Assembly: GCF_900010725.2 (NCBI RefSeq)
Contig: NZ_LR734878.1
Span: 114,634-178,633, forward strand
Origin: Planktothrix serta PCC 8927
GTDB lineage: Bacteria; Cyanobacteriota; Cyanobacteriia; Cyanobacteriales; Microcoleaceae
Length of the DNA stretch: 64,000 nt
Direction of reading: 5' to 3'
Shown in pieces: positions 1-9,673 of this stretch. The notes beneath the pieces are model-generated. The model did no database searches. It was not told the origin of the DNA and saw only the letters and a program-made list of their open reading frames with translations. Position numbers and translations under genes: made by a program. Each line of letters opens with the position of its first letter. The first letter of the stretch is position 1.

Positions 1-2
1 CT

Positions 3-515
3 GGTAATACCTCAACCCAACTGTCGGAACGATTTAAACGAGATGTTTTAGATCAAAAACCCGATTTAATTACAATTAATATTGGGGTGAATGATGTTTT
101 GCAAAGTTTTCAAACCCCAACCCCAGCCAGACCGAGTATTCCCACACCCCAAGAATATCGGCAAAATTTAACCGCAATGGTAGACATAGCCACAGCAAAA
201 GCCATTCCAGTTTTGTTATTATCGCCAACCATTATTTATGAAGATCTAAGCGGTCGAGAAAATCAACGAATTGCAGAATATATTGCCGTTATGCGGGATG
301 TCGCCTTACAATATCGCTGTCAATTTATTGACTTAAATATTCCCTTTCGTCACGTTATTAGTACCTATCAGCGTTATGGGGGACAAGGACAAAATCTGTT
401 AACTCGTGATGGAATTCACCCCAATATTGCGGGTCATCAAATCATTGCCTATACTATTCTTAAAGGCTGGGGTGTTCCTGAACCCAAAATTCAAAGCCTA
501 AAACTCAATGATTAA
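3..515 (+). CDS. SGNH/GDSL-family hydrolase, C-terminal part (5' end outside window)
   Basis: The reading frame is open from the window edge, so this is the C-terminal part of a gene that starts upstream. Two SGNH-hydrolase blocks are visible. The block III GxND motif reads GVND near the start of the visible part, and the block V DxxH motif reads DGIHPN near the end (Asp and His of the catalytic triad). The nucleophile Ser block must lie upstream. The segment between them (LLLSPTIIYED) fits the alpha/beta core. SGNH enzymes are esterases, lipases or acyl-group hydrolases, and the substrate cannot be told here. A GTG at 87 could be mistaken for a start, but it lies inside the GVND motif, so the protein clearly begins earlier. 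Confidence 0.8.
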   Translation, partial: GNTSTQLSERFKRDVLDQKPDLITINIGVNDVLQSFQTPTPARPSIPTPQEYRQNLTAMVDIATAKAIPVLLLSPTIIYEDLSGRENQRIAEYIAVMRDVALQYRCQFIDLNIPFRHVISTYQRYGGQGQNLLTRDGIHPNIAGHQIIAYTILKGWGVPEPKIQSLKLND

Positions 516-797
516 TAAATTTAGGTTTTATCCTGATTTGAGCCTATATTTTCACAAAAGAACAGTTAACAGTTAACCGTCAATCATTAAACCTTATCCC
601 ACTTGGGAATCTGGATATTCTTTGAGAATTGTTAATTTTAGGAGGGGAGTACCCAATTATGCTAATCTACAGGATAATCATTAACCTCTGAAAATTTCAG
701 AAGTATTGAGGGGTCTAAACCCACAGAACTCCAGTCAAGTTATTGCATCGTCATTTATTTTTGTCAGCATCTAAATTTATAGCATTCATTACTGAAT

Positions 798-1829
798 ATG
801 AAATTACAAGACATCCTAGGAACCGAACAACGTTATGATGTGAAGGTGATCTCAACTGATGAGGAATTAACTCGTCAAATTCAAGTTATTTTAATTAATT
901 TGACTTTGCTTGATCCTCCAGCAGATGGCAAATTCGGCTCGAAATCTACCGCAGCTTTGCATCGATTTCAAACCTTAATGGAATGTGCAGAACCCGGATT
1001 TTTGGGATTAAAAACCGCCAAAAAACTGATTGAAACCAAGCCAGAAGAAATTCCGACCGATGTTCCGGTACTTAAAATTACTAAAGAAACTATTTTAAAA
1101 CTTAGACCCGTTGCTTCCTCTCAACTGAGTGATACAGAAAAGCAAGGAATTAAACCAGGTCAAGAATTTAAACTCCTCGCCTATGAACCCCTACGCGGTC
1201 ATATTCGAGTTGCGTTTCGGGGGGATGAATTTGGAGAACAATCTGTTTGGTATGTCTTTGATCAACACGGGGAAATTTATCAAGGGAAAAATTTAGTTTA
1301 TCCTAAACCCCGTCCTAAAAGTATCAAACTCGCTAATTTTCCCTATCGATCTCAACTCGATAACTTTTATAATCCTACAGGTTCCTGTAACGTCACTTCC
1401 ATCGCCATGTGTTTGCAATATTTAGGCGTTCGTCGGCGTACCAGTAGCGGTCAATTTGAAGATGAACTCTATGAATATGCTTTACAAAAAGGCTATAGTC
1501 GTTGGAGTCCTTATGATTTAGCTAAAATTGTTAAAGATTATGGCGCCAAAGATTACTTTTCAGAACGGGCGACCATAGAGGAATTACAAGACTGGTTAGC
1601 GGATGGTAAACCTGCGGTGCTTCATGGTTATTTTACCGCCTTTGGTCATGTTATGCCAGTGGTGGGTTATGACGAAAAAGGTTTACTGGTACATGACCCC
1701 TATGGAGAATGGTTTTCATCAGGATATCGTACAGATTTAAATGGTGCTTATTTACGTTATACCTACAATTTAATCCGTCGAGTTTGTATGCCGGATGGAG
1801 ATTTTTGGGTACATTTTATTACAACTTAA
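798..1829 (+). CDS. C39-like papain-fold peptidase with N-terminal peptidoglycan-binding-like domain
   Basis: A 343-residue protein without a clear signal peptide. Residues about 20-80 resemble a PG_binding_1 helical domain (DGKFGSKSTAALHRFQ). Residues about 180-340 look like Peptidase_C39_2. The putative catalytic Cys is C197 (PTGSCNVTS), the His is H284 (FGHVMPVVGY) and the Asp/Asn position is D300 (VHDPYGEW). The middle part, with SH3-like strands, is not assigned. C39-like domains cleave peptides, or act as papain-fold hydrolases in cell-wall turnover when paired with PG-binding modules. No transporter or leader-peptide gene is next to it, so bacteriocin processing is unlikely. It is a single gene facing the adenylate cyclase, with a strong hairpin between them. 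Confidence 0.75.
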   Translation: MKLQDILGTEQRYDVKVISTDEELTRQIQVILINLTLLDPPADGKFGSKSTAALHRFQTLMECAEPGFLGLKTAKKLIETKPEEIPTDVPVLKITKETILKLRPVASSQLSDTEKQGIKPGQEFKLLAYEPLRGHIRVAFRGDEFGEQSVWYVFDQHGEIYQGKNLVYPKPRPKSIKLANFPYRSQLDNFYNPTGSCNVTSIAMCLQYLGVRRRTSSGQFEDELYEYALQKGYSRWSPYDLAKIVKDYGAKDYFSERATIEELQDWLADGKPAVLHGYFTAFGHVMPVVGYDEKGLLVHDPYGEWFSSGYRTDLNGAYLRYTYNLIRRVCMPDGDFWVHFITT

Positions 1830-1850
1830 TCTATCAGAAAAATGGGTTTA

Positions 1851-1878
1851 AAACCTCGTCCTAGAAGGACGAGGTTTT
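1851..1878. terminator. Bidirectional intrinsic terminator between convergent genes
   Basis: A perfect 11-bp stem (AAACCTCGTCC / GGACGAGGTTT) with a 5-nt loop is followed by a short T run on the plus strand and preceded by A's. It therefore works as a Rho-independent terminator in both directions, 21 bp after the C39-like gene and 17 bp after the cyclase gene on the other strand. Confidence 0.85.
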
Positions 1879-1895
1879 ATTAAGATCAATAACTT

Positions 1896-4859
1896 TTACA
1901 TTTGATTACGGATGCGTTCTAAATAGAATTTAGCAACTCGGTCAGTGGAATTTAAGATTAAGCACGCTTCAAATTTTTCTATAGCTTCCTGATAGTTTTG
2001 GAGATTATAAAAAGAAACAGCTTCTTCAAATATTGTTTTAGTCGCTAATTTTCCCGCCTTAATTTCAGGTAAATCTGCATCAAATACTTCAAAAACAGAC
2101 ACCATTTCCGATTTGCCTTTAACATTAACTCGACCCATTAACCGAATTGCATAGAGATCGGGATTTTTTAACGCTTTTAAAGTATATTCAGAAATCAATA
2201 AGGGTACACCAAAATATTTTGTTACTCCTTCAATTCGAGATGCTAAATTAACGGCATCACTAATCACGGTACTATCCATTCTATTTCCTCCCCCTACTGT
2301 TCCTAACATCAAAGATCCCGTATTAATGCCAATTCCAATCGCAACTTGAGGTCGTTCAGGCCGCCCTCTTTTAGAATTATATTCAGTCAGTTCTGTTAAC
2401 ATGGTAATTCCGGCTTTAATGGCATCATCTGCACCCCCATTAAATAAAGCCATAATCGCATCGCCGATATATTTATCAATAAACCCTTGATGTTGCGTAA
2501 TCGCAGGTTCCATACGCGAAAGATAGGAATTAATAAATTGAAAATTATCTTCCGGGGTCATCTTTTCACTGATGCTGGTAAAGTCGCGGATATCGGAAAA
2601 TAAAATTGACATTTCATGCTGTACACCTTCTCCTAACTTGACTTCTGCAATACTGTTATAACCCAGCAGAGATAAAAATTCTTGAGGAACAAACCGAGTC
2701 GCTGCTTCCGTTAATTCTAACTGGGTTTGCATGGCGATTTCTAAATTACTATTAACTTCAAATAATTCTTCAATAAACTGTTGGCGTTCAACTTCTGCCT
2801 TTTTTCGTTCTGTAATATCAGCAATAAATCCCTGATAATAAAGTAAAGTACCTTCGGCATTAAAAACAGGTTTAGCACTAGCAGAAATCCAGATTTTCCG
2901 AGAATCAGCCCGGAAAATTTGAAATTCAAAATTAGAAACCGTTTCTTGTTCCTTCATTAAATTAATAAACTCAGTATGACGTTCAGGTTCTAAATATAAA
3001 GGATAACTAGAATCGCGTAAAATCTGCATCAAAGATTGAGGAGAATCATACCCATAAATCCGAGCCATAGCTGGATTGACATTAATATAGGAGTATTGAG
3101 GACTATACTGAAAAATTCCTTCTAACGCATTTTCATAAATACTTCGATAGTTTTCCTCTGCAATTCTTAGAGCTTCTTCTGCTTGACGACGTTCTGTAAT
3201 ATCAATTCCTACCGCAACGATCGCAGCACCTTGCTGATATTTTTGCACCACAATTAAATAGTAACGCCGTTGATCATTTTGGATAATGGGCAAAATTTGA
3301 GAGGCTGACTGTTCAGGACTGGCTAGAAACTGACGCAGGAATTTAACATAGTCTGAACTGTTTTGATAAAATCCGATTTCTTGACCAATAATTTCTTCCG
3401 GTTGCAAACTTAAATGATCTGCTAAATCCCGATTAACTCCCAAATAAATCCCCTCCGCACTCATCCAAGAAATTGATCCCGGTACCGCGTTTAATACCGC
3501 TTCTAACTGTTCTTTGGCAGCAGATAAGGCTTCTTTTGCTTGTTGTAAGTCAGCATTTTTAGCTTCTAATTTAGCAAAGGATTCTTGCAATTGATAAGTC
3601 ATCGTATTAAACGAACTGGCTAAAATTTCCAGTTCTGTAATTCCTTTAGCTTCAATATGTTGATCTAACTTCCCTTCAGCAATGGCTTTCGATGCACTAC
3701 TTAATTTGAGAATAGGTTGAGAAATCCAACGAGAGGTAATCATACCCGCTAAAATAGCGATCGCTAACGCCACAAAACATAAAAGAATTGTCAGACGATT
3801 ACTCGCATTAATTTCATCCATAAAATCAGTTTCTGGAATCACAACCACAATTAACCAGTCCAGTCCCCGACCATCTTTAAAGGGTAAAACTTGAATAAAT
3901 TGTCGTTGATCATTCAGGAAAAACTCTGTTTGTAAGGGTTGTTCTAAGGTAGAAAAACTGCCATATTGATCAAGAAGTTGTTGAGCAGCGGCTCGAATTA
4001 AGGGATTTTGACTTTTTGTTGCTGGGAGCAATTTCGCCTGCTTCCCGTCGCCGACGGTGAGGGGTTCATCGGTGGAACTGGAAAGTAATTGACCCGTGCG
4101 ATCGCTCACAAACGCAATACCCGATTTTCCGATTGATAAACTCGATAGAAATTTACGAAAATCATCGGGAAGTAGTACATCCGTCGCACAAACTCCCAAC
4201 AGATCCCCAGTATTGGAATCATAAATCGGTTGACTGGCGGTAACGGTAGGTAATCCTGTGGAGAAGGCTAAATAAACATCACTCCAAACCGGACGTCCGG
4301 TTATTTTAGCTTTTTCATACCAAGGGCGTTTTCGGGGGTCATAAATCGTGCCACTATCCCGATGTAACGTCGTGGGTCGTCCCTCAGCATCAATGTTGTA
4401 GAGGTATAAATGTTGTTGCGTCCAGGGGTTCGCTGTCCACAGACCCAAGGAATTATTCTCTAAAATTCGCACCGCTCCTAAAAATTCTCCTTGGGAGTTG
4501 CCACAATAGATGGCGTATAGTAGCGGAGATATTTTCAATTGTTCCAATAGGGGCGGAACACTTTCGATATTAGTAACATCAAGTTCCCCGCGCAGAAACG
4601 CACGACTATTAAGTTGATTCAGTCGATAGGGATTCTCAAAATAGCTTTTGAGTTCCTGTTGAATTCGGGCGCTAAGTTCGCTACGCAGTTGAGAGGCGAG
4701 GGTATTAACGGCTTTTTGAGCATTTCTAAAGGAAAGATACCCAACCAATCCAACAGCGGCAACAATTTGAACGACAAAGGTAACGACTAGAGTTGTTCGC
4801 AAACGCACTTTAGGTAATTTTTGGGGGACAGTACGGGGTGCAGACAAAGTGAATCTCAT
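1896..4859 (-). CDS. Membrane-bound class III adenylate cyclase with dCache, HAMP and two PAS domains
   Basis: A 987-residue receptor cyclase. The order is a transmembrane helix (about 23-43), a periplasmic dCache sensor (about 55-345, with YDPRKRPWY and VYLAFSTGLPTVT signatures), a second membrane helix (about 355-378), HAMP, a coiled coil, PAS (about 455-560), PAS (about 570-690), a class III cyclase domain (about 745-930) and a TPR-like tail. Both metal Asp residues are present (FSDIRDFTS and KYIGDAIMAL). The purine-selecting residues are Lys in DKYIGD and Asp in VISDAVN, the adenylate rather than guanylate pattern. The transition-state Asn and Arg (NLASR) are also present. It is predicted to make cAMP in response to an extracellular ligand. 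It lies beside, and in the same direction as, a hybrid kinase. Confidence 0.88.
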   Translation of the reverse strand: MRFTLSAPRTVPQKLPKVRLRTTLVVTFVVQIVAAVGLVGYLSFRNAQKAVNTLASQLRSELSARIQQELKSYFENPYRLNQLNSRAFLRGELDVTNIESVPPLLEQLKISPLLYAIYCGNSQGEFLGAVRILENNSLGLWTANPWTQQHLYLYNIDAEGRPTTLHRDSGTIYDPRKRPWYEKAKITGRPVWSDVYLAFSTGLPTVTASQPIYDSNTGDLLGVCATDVLLPDDFRKFLSSLSIGKSGIAFVSDRTGQLLSSSTDEPLTVGDGKQAKLLPATKSQNPLIRAAAQQLLDQYGSFSTLEQPLQTEFFLNDQRQFIQVLPFKDGRGLDWLIVVVIPETDFMDEINASNRLTILLCFVALAIAILAGMITSRWISQPILKLSSASKAIAEGKLDQHIEAKGITELEILASSFNTMTYQLQESFAKLEAKNADLQQAKEALSAAKEQLEAVLNAVPGSISWMSAEGIYLGVNRDLADHLSLQPEEIIGQEIGFYQNSSDYVKFLRQFLASPEQSASQILPIIQNDQRRYYLIVVQKYQQGAAIVAVGIDITERRQAEEALRIAEENYRSIYENALEGIFQYSPQYSYINVNPAMARIYGYDSPQSLMQILRDSSYPLYLEPERHTEFINLMKEQETVSNFEFQIFRADSRKIWISASAKPVFNAEGTLLYYQGFIADITERKKAEVERQQFIEELFEVNSNLEIAMQTQLELTEAATRFVPQEFLSLLGYNSIAEVKLGEGVQHEMSILFSDIRDFTSISEKMTPEDNFQFINSYLSRMEPAITQHQGFIDKYIGDAIMALFNGGADDAIKAGITMLTELTEYNSKRGRPERPQVAIGIGINTGSLMLGTVGGGNRMDSTVISDAVNLASRIEGVTKYFGVPLLISEYTLKALKNPDLYAIRLMGRVNVKGKSEMVSVFEVFDADLPEIKAGKLATKTIFEEAVSFYNLQNYQEAIEKFEACLILNSTDRVAKFYLERIRNQM

Positions 4860-5009
4860 GGGTGATTGGTCAGAACAATGGATAGATCATGACTTTATTC
4901 TTAATTCTGAGTCTTTCAACAGACATTTTAGAGACAGCACCCCCAAGATAAAGGGATCATAACTCATCATAAACCGTCTGCAAGCGAGGAAGTGTTTATC
5001 ATCTATTTC

Positions 5010-8000
5010 CTATAAACAATTCTGCGCTTGTTGTAGCAGTTCTGAAATAGCAGCGATCAAATCATTGGGTTCGATCGGTTTGGAGAGATGACGTTGGAAT
5101 CCTGCGGTTAAGCTTTTTTGTTGATCGGCTTCTGTGGCGTAGGCGGTGAGAGCGATCGCCGGAATTTCTCCTCCTTGATCAGCAGGCAAACTTCTGATTT
5201 TACGAATTAACATATATCCATCAATCACAGGCATTCCAATATCAAAAATGCAGAGATGGGGCTGAAACGGAGATAAAACTTGTAAGGCTTTTAGGGGGGA
5301 GGGTACAGCTTCTACCGTTGCCCCTTGTTGTTGTAAAATAAAAGCGACAAGATCCCGTGTATCAGCTTCATCATCGACTAATAAAATTCGGGTTCCCCTC
5401 AAAACTAAAGGGTCTGAGAAAACATCATAATTTTGTCCCGCATTAGGTTGAGGAATTAATTCTTGTTTTTGGGGTCGATTTAGTAAGGGGAGTCTGACGG
5501 TAAAGGTTGAACCTTGATTGTCACCTGGGCTTTCTGCACTAATTGTGCCTCCATGAAGTTCAACTAAATGACGAACAATGGCTAATCCTAATCCCAAGCC
5601 TCCATATTGACGGGTAATGGCGCCATCAGCTTGACGAAAATAATCAAAAATATAGGGAAGAAAATCCGGTGTAATTCCTTTTCCGGTATCAATAACTCGA
5701 ATTTGAGCATAGATATCGGGAGTATGAATAACGCTGAGTTCAATTTTAATTTCACTGTTTTTGGGTGAAAATTTGACCGCATTGGAGATGAGATTCCACA
5801 TAATTTGTTGTAATCGCCCGGAATCTCCTGAAACCAGAAATTGTGGGGGAATGGTTAGCTTTTTTTGTAAATATTGCGGTAAGTTAAGATCGAGAAAAAT
5901 AGGGGTAGGACTGGGACAACTTTCCGAGTTTTCCTGAATAATAAATTTTAAATCAATTAATTTAGCTTGGGCTGCCAGTTGTACCGTTTCAATCGCAGAT
6001 TCAATGATACTAATTAAGTTAATCGGAGTAATGGTTAAATGGAGTTTCCCTTGTAAAATTCGAGAAACATCTAATAAATCTTCAACCAGTTGCACTTGTA
6101 GTCTAGTATTTCGTTCAATGATTTCTAAGGCTTTTTGTTGAGTTTCTTCATCATATTTGCGAGTTCTGAGTAATTTAGCCCAACCTAAAATCGGATTTAA
6201 AGGAGTTCTTAATTCGTGGGAAAGAATCGCTAAAAATTCATCTTTAATCCGGTTTGCTTGTTGTGTTTCTTGATAAAGACGAGCATTATCAATCGTAGAA
6301 GCCGCACGACGGGCGACATCTTCGGCTAAGGATAAATCCGAGGGTTCATAATAACGACCGGATTCTGACATTGCAAAGGAAATTGAACCAAAAATTTTGT
6401 CCCGACATCGTAAAGGAACGATAATTAAAGAATTGGCATTTAAACGCTCTAATAATTGTAAATGTTGATGATCTTGAGCAATTTCCTCTAGCAAAGATGG
6501 GGGAATTTTAGAATAAAATAAGGCTTTCCCTAAACGGATTTGTTGAACAAAGGGATGTTGTTGATTTGAATTAGGAGGATATTTCTGCCTCATTTCACAG
6601 AGTAAGGCTTGTTTTTCGGGTTGGAGACAAACAATCGCCAACTCTTGCATGATGCCATCATCTTTAAGAATATCAACAATGCACCAATCTCCCAGCAGAG
6701 GAACGGCAAGATAAGCTAACTGGATTAATGTGGCTTCATAGTCGAGAGAAGAAGCTAAAATTTGGCTGGCTTCGACTAAAAATTGTTGGGCGGCTTCAAC
6801 TTTTTTGCGTTCACTAATATCTTCAATAATCTTAACCGCATATTTGGGTTCTCGCGTGAAGTCATCCCAAACAACTGATAAAGTTAAATTCACCCAAGTC
6901 ATGGAATTATCTTTGCGAAGATAACGTTTTTCTAAAGAAAAACCTGGAATTTCTCGCGCTAAAACTTGCTTTGCTAATGCCCAATCTTGGACTAAATCAT
7001 CGGGGTGAGTAATCTCTTGAAAGTTCATTTCCCTCAACTCTTGATGGCTATATCCAGTGATCTTACATAACGCCGGATTAGCTTCAATAAATTTCCCCTC
7101 TACAGTGACTTGGGCAATTCCCACCGCCGCTTGATTAAAAGTGGCTCGAAAACGCTGTTCACTTTCTCGAAGGGTTTCTTCCATTTCTTTGGGTTCTGTA
7201 ATATCAAAAGAAACGCCGAGAAATCGTTCCGGTTCGCTTTGAGGATTAAAATAAACCCTACCTTGGCTTCGGAGCCAGCAAATTGTTCCATCGGGTTTGA
7301 TCAGTCGATATTCTATTAGATAGAGATCTTGGGAAACGACCGCATTCCTAAACACTTGTAGAACAGACTCTCGATCATCAGGGTGAATTAAGTTGAGGAA
7401 ATCTTGATAGGTTCCCTGTTTAAATCCCCAAATTTCTTGGGAATTTTCCGAACAAACGACTTGTTGGGTGGTGAGATCACAATCCCATACCATCATTTTG
7501 GCGGCAGTTAATGCTAACCCCAGACGCTCCTGAGTTTCTTGTAAAATTTTTTGAGTTCGTTTGCGATCGCTAATTTCTTGAAAATATACCGCCAGTCCCT
7601 CTCCTGAAGGATAAGCATGGCCAATAAACCATCGTTCTGAATCATCATTCACCTGTCCTTCAACTGTAACAGGGGTTTGATTCGCAACCGCTTGATGATA
7701 TTGTTTATAGAATATAGAATTTACGGTTTTGGGAAATTTCTCCCAAATACATTTTCCTAATAATTCGGTTCGGGAGTATCCAGCAACTTCTTCAAACTTT
7801 CGATTAACATAAGTAAATCGCCAATCTCGATCTACTGCAAAAAAAGACTCTGTAATATTTTCTAAAATTTCGCTAACTTGTTGATGGGCTAATTTTAACT
7901 CTTGTTCGGTTTGTTTGCGTTCGGTAATATTAATCGCAACACCCGTAATTCCGATAATCTGTTCTAGGGATTCTCGGATGGGTTCAATAATTAATTCATA

Positions 8001-8627
8001 ATAATTCAAGGTTTCATCGGAAGAAAGACAAATTTCTTCCCGCGCCGGAATTCCCGTTTCCAAAACTCTGCGTTTAATGGCTGTTAATTGATCGGCGATC
8101 GCCGTTGTCCATAAATGATAATCTGATTTACCGATAACCGCTTCTGGCAAGTTCGATCCGACGGGATTATGTATCCACTGATAACGCAAAGATTGATCTT
8201 GTTGAAAAACAGTAATATTAGAATTACTAAAGGCTAAATTCCATCGTTCTTCACTGAGTTTGAGTTGGCGTAAATTAATTGTTGCCCGTTGTTTTTCAAG
8301 TTTCCACGCTTCACACAATAGGCTAATACAAATCCCCTCAAGGATAAAAATCATCGTGCGGATGAAATCAGGCCAAGTGATTCCCCATTGTTGAAGGGGG
8401 TACATAAAAAAATATTGACTCAGTGTCGCCGATAACGCCGTTGCTAAGAGTCCCGGCTTTAACCCTCCATACCAAGCACTCAGAACAATAGCTCCAAAAA
8501 ACAGCAGGAAGGGTGTTGTTTTCATACCCAACCACTGATCAAAACCCAACATCAAGGCTAGAGCTAATACCACATTAGCTACAGCTACTGTGTAGGGCCA
8601 AAACTGACGACGGGCGAGGTTAGCCAT
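5010..8627 (-). CDS. Hybrid sensor histidine kinase (DUF4118-like, multiple PAS, GAF, HisKA, HATPase, receiver)
   Basis: A 1205-residue signalling protein. The N-terminus (about 10-105) has several hydrophobic helices like the DUF4118 membrane module of KdpD-type kinases. Four PAS/PAC units follow (about 125-610, each ending in an ITERK-like PAC), then a GAF domain (about 625-790). The HisKA H-box is SHELRTPLN, and the HATPase has a G-rich box (GLGLGLAIVRHL). The C-terminal receiver has DDEADTRD, the phospho-acceptor Asp in CIFDIGMP and the Lys in LSKPIE. It autophosphorylates and passes phosphate to its own receiver. No separate response regulator or phosphotransfer protein is adjacent. The ligand is unknown. 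Confidence 0.9.
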   Translation of the reverse strand: MANLARRQFWPYTVAVANVVLALALMLGFDQWLGMKTTPFLLFFGAIVLSAWYGGLKPGLLATALSATLSQYFFMYPLQQWGITWPDFIRTMIFILEGICISLLCEAWKLEKQRATINLRQLKLSEERWNLAFSNSNITVFQQDQSLRYQWIHNPVGSNLPEAVIGKSDYHLWTTAIADQLTAIKRRVLETGIPAREEICLSSDETLNYYELIIEPIRESLEQIIGITGVAINITERKQTEQELKLAHQQVSEILENITESFFAVDRDWRFTYVNRKFEEVAGYSRTELLGKCIWEKFPKTVNSIFYKQYHQAVANQTPVTVEGQVNDDSERWFIGHAYPSGEGLAVYFQEISDRKRTQKILQETQERLGLALTAAKMMVWDCDLTTQQVVCSENSQEIWGFKQGTYQDFLNLIHPDDRESVLQVFRNAVVSQDLYLIEYRLIKPDGTICWLRSQGRVYFNPQSEPERFLGVSFDITEPKEMEETLRESEQRFRATFNQAAVGIAQVTVEGKFIEANPALCKITGYSHQELREMNFQEITHPDDLVQDWALAKQVLAREIPGFSLEKRYLRKDNSMTWVNLTLSVVWDDFTREPKYAVKIIEDISERKKVEAAQQFLVEASQILASSLDYEATLIQLAYLAVPLLGDWCIVDILKDDGIMQELAIVCLQPEKQALLCEMRQKYPPNSNQQHPFVQQIRLGKALFYSKIPPSLLEEIAQDHQHLQLLERLNANSLIIVPLRCRDKIFGSISFAMSESGRYYEPSDLSLAEDVARRAASTIDNARLYQETQQANRIKDEFLAILSHELRTPLNPILGWAKLLRTRKYDEETQQKALEIIERNTRLQVQLVEDLLDVSRILQGKLHLTITPINLISIIESAIETVQLAAQAKLIDLKFIIQENSESCPSPTPIFLDLNLPQYLQKKLTIPPQFLVSGDSGRLQQIMWNLISNAVKFSPKNSEIKIELSVIHTPDIYAQIRVIDTGKGITPDFLPYIFDYFRQADGAITRQYGGLGLGLAIVRHLVELHGGTISAESPGDNQGSTFTVRLPLLNRPQKQELIPQPNAGQNYDVFSDPLVLRGTRILLVDDEADTRDLVAFILQQQGATVEAVPSPLKALQVLSPFQPHLCIFDIGMPVIDGYMLIRKIRSLPADQGGEIPAIALTAYATEADQQKSLTAGFQRHLSKPIEPNDLIAAISELLQQAQNCL

Positions 8628-8996
8628 AAAGGGGAGATGAACTCAAGTGGATGAGAACTGTACCTAACCTATGATAGACCGGAAAAAATGGCTACTCTTC
8701 TAGGGGTAGATTTTTGGAGTGGACTGTTAACTTTTATAGCAGGTCGCGCTGGCTTGTTTACAAGGGTCAAGCCTTGAATATTACCACCAAGACACAAAGA
8801 CACAAACAAGTTGTAAACAATTAACCTGCTCATTGCTATAGCGCTACTTGAACAGGGAACAGTAAGAAGTGAAAGGGTTTCAGGATTTAGAAATGTCCTA
8901 ACTGTAATGCGTAGCGCTATATAACACCTCAGCAAGGGAGGGCGTAGCAATTGCTCACCCCCCCTCCCGCAGCGATCGCTTAAATCCTCCTAATCT
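8628..8996. other. Intergenic region, no gene, holds an IS630-like MITE
   Basis: This 369-bp gap between the hybrid kinase and the BON lipoprotein has no convincing gene. A minus-strand open frame (8669-8950) crosses the repeat and has no family resemblance. The gap holds the MITE-like unit at 8837-8921, a short degenerate tract of ACACAAAG type near 8790, and a HIP1 octamer near 8972. Confidence 0.6.
8837..8921. mobile_element. IS630-derived MITE-like element (copy C)
   Basis: An 85-bp unit whose ends are inverted (TATAGCGCTAC at the left, GTAGCGCTATA at the right). Read inward from the right end on the minus strand, it has TATAGCGCTACGC, a short variable stretch, then GTTAGGACA. This is the same layout as the terminal repeat of the intact IS630 element at 61717-62676. 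It contains one GGGAACAG unit and no coding sequence. It is most simply a miniature inverted-repeat derivative mobilised by that transposase type. Confidence 0.7.
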
Positions 8997-9554
8997 CTAT
9001 TGCTGTTGACTATTAGGAGCGGTTTCGGGTTGTTCTGAATTATTATTGATTACAGGTTGAGCATTGTTATCTTGAGGTTCAGATTGAGCTTCTTCTCCCG
9101 GTTGAGCCGGAGCAACGGCAACATTAACTACAACTTGCCGCACCCCTTTAATTTCTTTGGCTAAAGGATCAATGCGCTCATATTGGGGTTGAGTTGGCAC
9201 TGTTCCGGCTACCGTTACAACTCCATCTTGAGCCGCAACTGTGAGTTGACTTGCGGGTAAATTCGCTTCTAATTTCGAGCGAACTTCACTTTCTAAATCA
9301 CGATCGGCTCGAATGGCATCACCCCCGGTAATATTATTGCGTTGTTCACGAGCGCGAATATCTTGATTCAGCTGACGTCTTCGCAGTTCACTGGTGGCAT
9401 CTTCCTTAATTTCTTGGGCTTGTTCTGCTGTTGGGGCTTCTGTTGTTTGATTCGGCCCTGCGGGTGCGCCTGGGCTGGTCTTAGCAACATTACCACAGCC
9501 GACAGCACCGAGTAATAAGAAACTACCCATCAGTAAAGAAGTTAATTTTTTCAT
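8997..9554 (-). CDS. BON-domain lipoprotein
   Basis: A 185-residue secreted lipoprotein. The N-terminus has a Lys-Lys start, a hydrophobic stretch and a lipobox ending at Cys20 (LGAVGC). A linker rich in Ala, Pro, Thr and Glu follows. Residues about 88-150 form a BON domain (RSKLEANLPASQLTV...VVTVAGTVPT...VRQVVVNV). A low-complexity Gln/Asn/Pro tail ends the protein. BON domains in OsmY-like proteins bind phospholipid membranes and are linked to osmotic or envelope stress. Its minus-strand neighbour is the YflT-like stress protein, which supports an envelope-stress role. Confidence 0.85.
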   Translation of the reverse strand: MKKLTSLLMGSFLLLGAVGCGNVAKTSPGAPAGPNQTTEAPTAEQAQEIKEDATSELRRRQLNQDIRAREQRNNITGGDAIRADRDLESEVRSKLEANLPASQLTVAAQDGVVTVAGTVPTQPQYERIDPLAKEIKGVRQVVVNVAVAPAQPGEEAQSEPQDNNAQPVINNNSEQPETAPNSQQQ

Positions 9555-9673
9555 GATTGAAACTCCTAAGTAAATATATAAAAATCGTGTTGAATTTAGA
9601 AACCCATGAGAATTGAGGAATTAGGAACGAAGCCTTAAATTTTTGTCGTTCCTAATTCTTGAATTCAGGGCTT

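Noticed and set aside
8669-8950. A 93-codon minus-strand open frame
   Set aside because: It runs through the MITE-like unit and has no family resemblance.
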